Origin: a virus | IMG/VR virus record: IMGVR_UViG_3300037504_001229 | Location: 1 to 64,000 of that record | DNA length: 64,000 nucleotides | Reading direction: 5' to 3' (one strand) | In this document: positions 58,460 to 64,000 of the stretch, in pieces | How the letters are laid out: each line of letters begins with the position of its first letter | How positions within the stretch are numbered: position 1 is the stretch's first letter | Made by a program: the position numbers and the translations under genes | The notes under the pieces: model-generated | What the model saw: the letters and a program-made list of their open reading frames with translations, nothing else | The model's database searches: none | Told to the model about the DNA's origin: nothing

Positions 58460-58756
58460 ATGTTACGGATTATTTGTGCAGTTAATAACTCTACTATAGA
58501 TGAAGTAAGAGTAGTTAATACAGGACATCAAGAAAATGGAAAACATCTTTATAGAATACAAGAACCTGCAAAGTATAACTACTTAGAAGTTTATCATGAC
58601 CGTAAAGATCCTTGGCATGTATTGGCAGAAAGAGTTCTTGCTACTTTAAATAGAGCAGGATATAATCAAAGAAAAGAGTATCAAGATAAAATAGCTCTAG
58701 AATATTATCACATGATGGAAAGAGAGAGATTAGAAAGTGAAGGGAATAGTAGGTAA
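58460..58756 (+). CDS. Unknown small protein
   Basis: A 98-residue protein, strand-rich at the start and with a charged C-terminal helix ('ALEYYHMMERERLESEG'). No motif. It starts 2 bases after the membrane-protein stop and overlaps the C39-like protease gene by 20 bases. Function unknown. Confidence 0.5.
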   Translation: MLRIICAVNNSTIDEVRVVNTGHQENGKHLYRIQEPAKYNYLEVYHDRKDPWHVLAERVLATLNRAGYNQRKEYQDKIALEYYHMMERERLESEGNSR

Positions 58757-59267
58757 GATTTTCGTTTTATTGATCCTTTTTACTCCTCCCCTTTTTTCAG
58801 AATCAAACTATTGGCACTATTATCAACTTAACTTTAATGGATTAGGAAATTGCGGACCCGCTTGTGTTGCAATGGTATATACTTATCACACAGGTAATCC
58901 TATTCATTTAGACAAAGTAAATAGATATATTACATATAGAGAAGAAGATGGATCTACTACATTATATATGCTACACAAAGCATTACAGAAGTTAGATATT
59001 CCTAATGAAATAGTTGAAAAAAAGGTCTTTATATTTTCCGAATACTTGTATATAATAAATATAGATACTGAATATATTCTTAATAGAGAATATGATTATT
59101 CAGGAGGACATTATATTGTTTTATTTGATTATTTCGATGGATGGTATAAAGTAAATGATCCTCTTCATCATAAAAAAGAATTTGTTTGGTATTATGAAAA
59201 GGATATAGAAATGGCAGTGCAACATAATAGAGTTATTCGAGTAGAAAAATGGAAGAGTAATAAATGA
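58737..59267 (+). CDS. Exported C39-like cysteine protease
   Basis: A 176-residue protein that begins with GTG and has a signal peptide (about 1-21, ending in LFS). The mature part has the papain-like C39 arrangement: NCGPAC with C39, 'SGGHYIVLFDY' near 120 with the catalytic His, and 'NDPL' near 136 with the Asp. The triad seems complete. Being exported, it would act outside the cytoplasm on a host envelope protein or on a secreted peptide. Exported proteases of this kind are rare in phages; superinfection exclusion or inactivation of an envelope-targeting system is conceivable. Confidence 0.7.
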   Translation: MKGIVGKIFVLLILFTPPLFSESNYWHYYQLNFNGLGNCGPACVAMVYTYHTGNPIHLDKVNRYITYREEDGSTTLYMLHKALQKLDIPNEIVEKKVFIFSEYLYIINIDTEYILNREYDYSGGHYIVLFDYFDGWYKVNDPLHHKKEFVWYYEKDIEMAVQHNRVIRVEKWKSNK

Positions 59268-59812
59268 GAAAGATTAGAAACTTTATGGAGAGTTATCAAA
59301 AAGATCTCGAAAAAACTCTTGAAAAAATAAAGAAACTATTCGATCAATATGATATTGATTTTTGTTTTATAGGAGGTATTGCTGTTAACTACTATGGTCA
59401 TCAAAGAACTACAGACGATGTAGATCTTCTTGTAGATAGACATGATAAAGAAAAAATACAAAAAATACCTATAGGATTTATGAGAGATATAACAGGTAAT
59501 GGTAAGATATTTAACTTTCATAATCCTTCTACAAGACTTGAAATTTTATATAGCGGGGAACATGCAGGAAATAAAGATGGGCCGGAGTATGTAGATCCAG
59601 CTTTAGTAAAAAAAGATGATAGGTTTATTAACTTAAAATTTTTAGTTTTTTATAAAGTAGCCTCAGGTTTTTATGGTAAAAGATACCAAGATTGGGGAGA
59701 TGTACAAAATCTTATTAAAAAGAATGCCTTACAAAAAGATTTTTTAGATAAGTTTGATATACAATATCCTATGGTTGTAAAAAAATATAAGGAGATATGG
59801 AGTGAAAGTTAA
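59264..59812 (+). CDS. Nucleotidyltransferase (AbiEii/MNT-like fold)
   Basis: A 182-residue protein. The nucleotidyltransferase core motif is 'FIGGIAVNYYGHQRTTDDVDLLV' (split: GG at 37-38, R48-T-T, D51-D-x-D54). The pattern G-G-x-A...G-x-R-x-T-x-D-x-D is that of AbiEii-type and related small transferases. It could modify tRNA or a small molecule, perhaps as an anti-defence function. It overlaps the exported-protease gene by 4 bases and the next by 11. No antitoxin-like partner is adjacent. Confidence 0.65.
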   Translation: MRKIRNFMESYQKDLEKTLEKIKKLFDQYDIDFCFIGGIAVNYYGHQRTTDDVDLLVDRHDKEKIQKIPIGFMRDITGNGKIFNFHNPSTRLEILYSGEHAGNKDGPEYVDPALVKKDDRFINLKFLVFYKVASGFYGKRYQDWGDVQNLIKKNALQKDFLDKFDIQYPMVVKKYKEIWSES

Positions 59813-60380
59813 CATCTTAAAGATTATTAGATATAGAATTTTAGGAAAAATAAGTACCTTTCCTAGAAATATTAAATGGGGACTTCAAAGATTATTTAGA
59901 GGATATAGTGATAGGTATCTTTGGGGATTTTATTATATGGTTTCTAAAGATATATATCCTAAATTTAAAGCATTCAGAGATATGGAAAAACACGGATTAG
60001 CATCTTGTTATTTTGATGATCCTAATAAAATAGATCATACAGATGAAGACTTTGAAAAAGCCTTTGAAAACTTTAATACTATTTTAGATAAAATTCTTTT
60101 CGCCTTTGAATATACAATATATGAGGATGGATGCGGAAATAAAAAGTTTAGAAAATACTTCGAAGAAAAATATGGAAATCCTTACGAAGAAATAGAAGAG
60201 AATAGAAAAGAACCTCTTATATATTTTGTAGAAGATGAAAAAACAGGAGAGAGAAGAGAAGAAACTCTTTTTGATGGAAAACCTATTTATTATAATAATA
60301 AGATGCTTGAAGAGTTTAGTAAAAGACAACAAGAAGGATTTGAACTCTTTGGAAAATATTTATTAAGTTTTTGGGATTAA
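59802..60380 (+). CDS. Conserved phage protein
   Basis: A 192-residue protein with 'KWGLQRLFRGYSDRYLWGF' near 25, a motif I recall from a widespread family of phage proteins with no function known, and a central 'ILDKILFAFEYTIY'. It is charged and helical. It overlaps the nucleotidyltransferase end. Function unknown. Confidence 0.55.
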   Translation: MKVNILKIIRYRILGKISTFPRNIKWGLQRLFRGYSDRYLWGFYYMVSKDIYPKFKAFRDMEKHGLASCYFDDPNKIDHTDEDFEKAFENFNTILDKILFAFEYTIYEDGCGNKKFRKYFEEKYGNPYEEIEENRKEPLIYFVEDEKTGERREETLFDGKPIYYNNKMLEEFSKRQQEGFELFGKYLLSFWD

Positions 60381-60384
60381 GATT

Positions 60385-60801
60385 ATGAATTTATACAAAT
60401 TAACAAATAACTTAGGTGAATGGTATGTGATAGCTGAAGATCCTACTAAAGCACAAAGAGCTTTAGAGTATAGACTTAGACAAGAAGGTTATGGGTTTGA
60501 TAACTACAGAAAAGTTTTTAAAATAGAAAAGATTACTGAGATGGTAAAACCAGCTCTTAATAGTAAATGGTTTTTTAGTAGTGGTAATAAACTTGTTGTA
60601 CCAGAACTAGAAAAAGTTGAGTTATTAAACAAGTTACTAAATTTAAAAAATGAATATATAAAACTATTAGGAAATGAGGTAGATAAGTTTGCAGAAGTAT
60701 CATATATGCATGGAGTATATTCTTCTCAAGAAGATATAGATAAAGGAAAAGAACTAAGAGAGGAGATGAAAAAGATCAAGGAAGAACTAAAGGAGATATA
60801 A
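60385..60801 (+). CDS. Unknown protein
   Basis: A 138-residue protein. The first half is a small mixed domain ('LGEWYVIAEDPTKAQRAL'), and the second half is a long lysine- and glutamate-rich helix. No family motif. It is packed between two conserved phage genes. Function unknown. Confidence 0.5.
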   Translation: MNLYKLTNNLGEWYVIAEDPTKAQRALEYRLRQEGYGFDNYRKVFKIEKITEMVKPALNSKWFFSSGNKLVVPELEKVELLNKLLNLKNEYIKLLGNEVDKFAEVSYMHGVYSSQEDIDKGKELREEMKKIKEELKEI

Positions 60802-60802
60802 A

Positions 60803-61240
60803 ATGACAGAAGAAAAAACAAGAAAGCTATTTGAAAGATTTAAATTTTTTCACCCTGAAAGATCTCTAAATGAAAGTCTTATGGGATTCGGGTTTGAATG
60901 TAGTGATGGCTGGTTTAACATTATATGGGATCTATGTGAAAAGATAGAAAAGGAACTTAATGAACATGGAAATGATCCAGATTTTCCGTTCGAAGTCCTT
61001 CAAGTAAAAGAAAAGTTTGGGGGACTACGATTTTATACTAACTGGGAAACTAAAGAAATAGGCGATTTAATAAATGAAGCAGAGGAAAAAAGTTATAAAA
61101 CTTGTGAAGTATGCGGGAAGGAGGGAGAACTAATGACTAAAGGTTATTGGTTACAAACTCTATGTCCTAAACATGCAAAAGAAGAAAATTTTATGACTAT
61201 GAAAGAATACGAAGAAAAAGCAAAGGAGATAGAAGGATGA
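60803..61240 (+). CDS. Conserved zinc-containing phage protein
   Basis: A 145-residue protein with 'FGFECSDGWFNIIWDLCEKI' near 30-48 and 'VLQVKEKFGGLRFY' near 66, signature parts of a common phage family, and a C-terminal zinc ribbon 'CEVCGKEGEL ... TLCPKH' near 98-125. The family is known mainly from virulent phages, and its function is unknown. The end overlaps the following gene by 4 bases. Confidence 0.6.
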   Translation: MTEEKTRKLFERFKFFHPERSLNESLMGFGFECSDGWFNIIWDLCEKIEKELNEHGNDPDFPFEVLQVKEKFGGLRFYTNWETKEIGDLINEAEEKSYKTCEVCGKEGELMTKGYWLQTLCPKHAKEENFMTMKEYEEKAKEIEG

Positions 61241-61686
61241 AATTAGCTGAAACCCTAATGGAAAGAAAAGATGTTATTAAAGCTATTAAAAAATTAGAGG
61301 AGGAAATTCTCAATAACCTTATCCATCTTGACGAAGATAAAGCAGATGCAGAGGGGAAGGTTATACAATATCAATTAGATACAGAATATTCTAACCTTAT
61401 TGAGGAGTTAGCAGGGTTAAACCTAAAGATAGAACACGCTAACAAACCTATAATACATAAGATCAAACTTATGCAAGTTATTGATAGGGAAATTTCCTTT
61501 TACAACCAAATTAGGAAAAAAATTCTTAATAAGTTTAGTGAATCATTTCTCTATAGAGAGGTAAAAGAACTCTATGGGGCAATGACCATTGAAACTATTA
61601 ATGAGTTTATTAAAGAAAAAGAACAAGAAAGAAGAGCTCTTGATAAGCAAATTCAAGAGTTTAACTGGATTACTGAAGTTGATTAA
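61237..61686 (+). CDS. Coiled-coil protein of unknown function
   Basis: A 149-residue charged protein made almost wholly of helices. Long heptad-like stretches (residues 15-75 and 110-145) suggest a coiled coil. No motif. Its stop lies 1-4 bases before the long RNA stem described at 61688. Function unknown. Confidence 0.5.
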   Translation: MKLAETLMERKDVIKAIKKLEEEILNNLIHLDEDKADAEGKVIQYQLDTEYSNLIEELAGLNLKIEHANKPIIHKIKLMQVIDREISFYNQIRKKILNKFSESFLYREVKELYGAMTIETINEFIKEKEQERRALDKQIQEFNWITEVD

Positions 61687-61687
61687 T

Positions 61688-61896
61688 AGCGTATAGGGCT
61701 AAGATAGATTTTACAAGTTACCTTTGAGGGGATAATATCTCCCTATCATAGAAGAGGTAGTATAAATGGGAAAGAAAAGAATTATAAAAAAGAATTTTAC
61801 TCCTAATAAAGAATACTTGCTTCTTCCTAAAAGATTCAAGATTAAAGATTCATTCTGTTTACTTGGAAGTTTATTCTATAGCCTCTATACGCTTTT
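61688..61896 (+). ncRNA. Non-coding region closed by a 13-bp long-range stem
   Basis: AGCGTATAG-GGCT (61688-61700) pairs with AGCC-T-CTATACGCT (61880-61893), 13 pairs with one bulge, enclosing 179 bases and followed by six T residues. Inside is a hairpin GGGGAT-AAT-ATC(T)CCC (61729-61744 approximately). The whole could be an RNA with a defined 5' and 3' end. It also contains a 46-codon reading frame (61766-61906) with a possible ribosome site. No known RNA class was recognised. Confidence 0.45.
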
Positions 61897-61906
61897 TTAT
61901 TTTTAA
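61766..61906 (+). CDS. Small basic peptide inside the structured region
   Basis: A 46-residue frame starting with ATG preceded by AGAGGTAG. It encodes a basic start (MGKKRIIKKN) and a hydrophobic end ('FCLLGSLFYSLYTLFYF'), possibly a membrane-tethered peptide. Its last third overlaps the 3' arm of the long stem, so RNA folding and translation would compete. Translation is uncertain. Confidence 0.35.
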   Translation: MGKKRIIKKNFTPNKEYLLLPKRFKIKDSFCLLGSLFYSLYTLFYF

Positions 61907-61918
61907 AGGAGAGAAAAA

Positions 61919-62185
61919 ATGATTATTCAGTATGTAAGAGACAAAGAAAGAAATCCTATTGGAACAGTAGTAGCTCTAAGTCCTAAAAGTATCGGGGCTT
62001 CCCTATGTAGTCCTAAGGATAAATGGAATAGAAAGATCGGCATTGAGATTGCTAAAGGAAGGGCTAAACAATACCATTTAGAAGAACTAGAGGATTTTTT
62101 AGCAAAAGTCCCAGAAAGTAAAAAACTAAGTTTAAAAGCAACTTTAGATGTAGTAATCGAAAGAGCTAGAAAGTATTATAAATGA
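61919..62185 (+). CDS. Conserved small phage protein
   Basis: An 88-residue protein with 'VQY'-like 'IIQYVRDKERNPIGTVVAL' and 'IGASLCSPKDKWNRKIGIEI', a signature I recall from small phage and plasmid proteins of unknown function. It probably forms a small alpha/beta domain with basic surface (K/R rich). AAGGAG precedes the ATG. It is followed by the class 1 promoter region at 62221. Confidence 0.55.
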   Translation: MIIQYVRDKERNPIGTVVALSPKSIGASLCSPKDKWNRKIGIEIAKGRAKQYHLEELEDFLAKVPESKKLSLKATLDVVIERARKYYK

Positions 62186-62220
62186 GTCTAAAAATTTCCT
62201 TAAACTTTTTTCAAAAAATA

Positions 62221-62250
62221 CTTTAAATTTTAGACAAAAAAGTATATAAT
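62221..62250 (+). promoter_or_regulatory. Class 1 promoter of the ParB-like gene
   Basis: CTTTAAA, 14 bases, GTATATAAT. It is a near copy of the promoter block at 54011. The next gene starts at 62294 behind AAGGAG. Leader about 37 bases. Confidence 0.7.
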
Positions 62251-62293
62251 ATAAATAGAAAGTAAATAAATTATTTAACTAAGGAGTTAGAAA

Positions 62294-63319
62294 ATGCAAA
62301 GTCAAATAAAAGTTAAATTAGATCAACTTGAACCTAACCCATTTAAACCAAGTTCCTCTATTATAGAGGAACATAGAGTTGAGTTTGTAATTAAAACTAT
62401 TCAAGAAACAGGGGGATATTGGGATAATATTCTAGTACGACCTCATCCTAAAAAGAAAAATAAGTTTCAAATTATTTGTGGTCATCATCGAGCAGAAGCT
62501 TTAAAAAGACTTAACATAACAGAATTTAATGTTATAAAAAGTGAAAAATCAGATATCGAAACTATTTTAGCTATGGCTGGTGAGAATGCGAATATGGAGC
62601 TTACTCCATTAGTTATTAATGAAACAGTATTAACAGTAAAAACTTTTTTAGAGTCTAAGTTTAAAACTTACGAAGTATTCGAAGAATATGAAAAGTCAGA
62701 ACTTTACAAGTTTTTAAAAGGAGACTCTAAAGAGTTTGAAATTATTAAAAAGGATGGAATATCTTTAAGACATATTTTTAAAATGATTGGAAATACTTTA
62801 GACTCCAGTATTAAAAATTATAATAATGTTGGATGGTCTAAAAGTAAAATTAGTGAGGCTCTAAAAGAATTAGATCCTAATGACGAAGTTGATACTAGGG
62901 TCAAGAAGTTACTTCCTAATCAAAGAAGTATTAAAGAATTTCGTAGAATAGTTAAAGACAGAGGAATAAGCAAAAAGGATCAGGTAAAAATTATTAATAA
63001 TATTTTTAAAAATGGGAAGCCTGGCTCAAGACAACTAGCAGATCTAGTTGCAGAGCAAATAAATAAAAGATCATCTTCTAAACCGTTTAACTATGAAGAT
63101 CACAATATTCACTATTTAGAATTACTAGAAATTAGTATTAGAGATGTAACTACACTCAATTGCTCTTTAAATAAAATAATAGATAATATAGATGTAGTAA
63201 ATCATGAAAGATTTCGTGATTTAATGTTTTATTTGAAAAGAACATTTACTAAGTTAATAGAAGCTTATAATAGAGAAAACAATAGGCAAGAAGTAGATAT
63301 TAAACTAATTGATTATTAA
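62294..63319 (+). CDS. ParB-like DNA-binding protein
   Basis: A 341-residue protein with a ParB/Spo0J N-terminal part: 'LEPNPFKPSS' near 12, 'NILVRPHPK' near 49, 'IICGHHRAEALKRL' near 60-73 (the GxHR motif) and 'AGENANMELTPL' near 97. A helical middle part with 'GWSKSKISEALKEL' (helix-turn-helix-like) follows. It could bind specific sites for partition, transcription or replication. No ParA is adjacent. The N-terminal module is also seen in the methyltransferase fusion at 20640. Confidence 0.75.
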   Translation: MQSQIKVKLDQLEPNPFKPSSSIIEEHRVEFVIKTIQETGGYWDNILVRPHPKKKNKFQIICGHHRAEALKRLNITEFNVIKSEKSDIETILAMAGENANMELTPLVINETVLTVKTFLESKFKTYEVFEEYEKSELYKFLKGDSKEFEIIKKDGISLRHIFKMIGNTLDSSIKNYNNVGWSKSKISEALKELDPNDEVDTRVKKLLPNQRSIKEFRRIVKDRGISKKDQVKIINNIFKNGKPGSRQLADLVAEQINKRSSSKPFNYEDHNIHYLELLEISIRDVTTLNCSLNKIIDNIDVVNHERFRDLMFYLKRTFTKLIEAYNRENNRQEVDIKLIDY

Positions 63320-63358
63320 AAAATCAGTTAGTTAAAAAAATATTAAGGAGTAAATATT

Positions 63359-63871
63359 ATGTCTAAGAAATTTTTCGAGAGAAAAGGTTGGGATCAGTTA
63401 TCAGGTGACTATCTTTTAACTGAGAAAGGATCAAGTGAAGTTGCTTACCGTCTTTCTACAAGACATGGAAAAGGGTCACTGTATCTTCTCTTCTGCGATA
63501 AACTAGGTAGGCCAGACTTGGATAAAGAGTTTACAGTAGATCAAGTGATAGATGAACTCGGATTTATGAAAGGATGGCAGGAATTACCAAAGGGCCCTAT
63601 TAAAAATGGTTATAGAGACAAAGTTTCACAGTCACTTCACAATTTAAAAGATTCTCAACAAAAAGTTAATATAGCTTTCGGGTCTAAAGATCATGCTAAG
63701 TTTACGAATCTAGCAGTTTGGAAGTTTGCTAAAAATATAGAAGATTTGATTGCAATGAAAGATAGGGAACAATCAAGAAAAGAGATGAATAATCGTATTA
63801 GTGATAGTAGAATATTATTTTTAGAAAACAAAACTTCGGAGTTTAGATTGCGATTTCCTAAATCTAAGTAA
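63359..63871 (+). CDS. Unknown protein
   Basis: A 170-residue basic protein with 'VAYRLSTRHGKGSLYLLFC' near 27 and a winged-helix-like stretch 'FTVDQVIDELGFMKGW'. It may bind DNA. The stop codon lies inside a tandem 10-bp repeat (AATCTAAGTA), and every repeat contains a further TAA in one or another frame. It is followed by a strong terminator. Function unknown. Confidence 0.5.
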   Translation: MSKKFFERKGWDQLSGDYLLTEKGSSEVAYRLSTRHGKGSLYLLFCDKLGRPDLDKEFTVDQVIDELGFMKGWQELPKGPIKNGYRDKVSQSLHNLKDSQQKVNIAFGSKDHAKFTNLAVWKFAKNIEDLIAMKDREQSRKEMNNRISDSRILFLENKTSEFRLRFPKSK

Positions 63872-63890
63872 ATCTAAGTAAATTTAAGTA
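63861..63890. repeat. Tandem 10-bp repeat over a stop codon
   Basis: Three copies of AATCTAAGTA (the third has one change, AATTTAAGTA) and a partial fourth. It overlaps the last codons and the stop of the gene at 63359 and lies 13 bases before a terminator. Confidence 0.8.
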
Positions 63891-63902
63891 AATTTTTATT
63901 TT

Positions 63903-63930
63903 AAAAGCCCCTATTCGTAGGGGCTTTTTT
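63903..63930 (+). terminator. Strong rho-independent terminator
   Basis: AAAAGCCCCTA (63903-63913), TTCG tetraloop, TAGGGGCTTTT (63918-63928) and a T-run. The UUCG loop and the 11-bp stem make it very stable. It ends the transcript of the ParB-like operon. Confidence 0.92.
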
Positions 63931-63933
63931 AAT

Positions 63934-63945
63934 TACTAATATTAT
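63934..63945 (+). promoter_or_regulatory. Class 2-type promoter box after the terminator
   Basis: TACTAATATTAT, 4 bases after the terminator's T-run and 3 bases before an ATG that opens a frame to the window end. No -35 or ribosome site is visible. Confidence 0.4.
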
Positions 63946-63948
63946 GAC

Positions 63949-64000
63949 ATGACCGATATCTTAGAGACTTTTAAACAATTTGATAATAATGTTATTCAGC
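63949..64000 (+). CDS. Partial protein at the right edge
   Basis: A frame starting ATG at 63949 (MTDILETFKQFDNN) runs to the window end. It has no Shine-Dalgarno; it lies directly behind a class 2 box. Too short to identify; could be the start of a late gene. Confidence 0.35.
   Translation, partial: MTDILETFKQFDNNVIQ

Noticed and set aside
59336-59521. Antitoxin encoded opposite the nucleotidyltransferase
   Set aside because: The minus-strand frame has no ribosome site and an antisense-type composition; no antitoxin motif is visible.
1-64000. Prophage or integrative element
   Set aside because: No integrase, excisionase, attachment repeats or host genes were seen; gene content is that of a virulent phage.

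Overview
This window is a 64 kb piece of a large, very AT-rich genome of a lytic, tailed (T4-like or otherwise myovirus-scale) bacteriophage. The evidence is a portal vertex protein, a phage-style Mre11/Rad50 pair, a separate family A DNA polymerase and flap nuclease, a RecA, a SNF2-type helicase, a B12-dependent ribonucleotide reductase, polynucleotide kinase plus two RNA ligases, and dense gene packing with 1-20 base overlaps and AGGAG-type ribosome sites. No integrase, tRNA, insertion sequence or CRISPR array was seen. The host cannot be named. TATAAT-type -10 boxes, strong Shine-Dalgarno sites and exported murein enzymes fit a low-GC, probably Gram-negative-type host; the signal peptides (ending in LFA, LFS or LFSQ) are reminiscent of spirochaetes, but this is weak.

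Layout. Bases 1-22504 run leftward: from the structural edge (portal and two neighbours), through Mre11/Rad50, RNA repair (PNK, Rnl2), nucleotide reduction (NrdJ), RecA, a possible sigma-like zinc protein, a probable ssDNA-binding protein, a winged-helix protein, a nuclease-like gene interrupted by a -1 frameshift at an A7 run, and a ParB/MT-A70 methyltransferase fusion. A divergent promoter region at 22505-22597 separates this from the rightward arm. Rightward come a putative sliding clamp, a phosphoesterase, a flap nuclease, a SNF2 helicase, NUDIX and UDG. Next is a 7-deazaguanine DNA-modification cluster (QueD, QueE, FolE, a conserved companion, a radical SAM/SPASM enzyme, a glycosyltransferase, DpdA) without a visible QueC. 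Then follow a DHH phosphoesterase, DNA polymerase, a small highly punctuated gene, a sigma-like factor and two cell-wall enzymes (M23 and SLT).

From 42774 to 53771 lies an 11 kb glycan cassette: a NeuB-like synthase, a NeuA-HAD fusion, sialyltransferase-like and Maf/DUF115-like enzymes, GT8, polysaccharide pyruvyltransferase, a beta-propeller glycosidase-like protein, three methyltransferases and two sulfotransferases. The far right carries RNA ligase 1, a primase-like protein, a ThyX-fold protein, an HNH fusion, a secreted C39-like protease, a nucleotidyltransferase, small conserved phage proteins and a ParB-like protein.

Regulation can be read from the sequence. Ten sites share CTTTATA, 14 further bases, then GTATATAAT with identical spacing (class 1, probably early or middle). 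Six sites share TACTAATATAAT with no visible -35 (class 2, probably late). At the portal gene and at the start of the glycan cassette the class 2 box forms one arm of a hairpin whose other arm holds the Shine-Dalgarno. This is the T4 arrangement that silences late genes on read-through RNA. It suggests the glycan cassette is expressed late, together with virion genes. Two strongly structured non-coding stretches (54047-54190 and 61688-61896) are unexplained.
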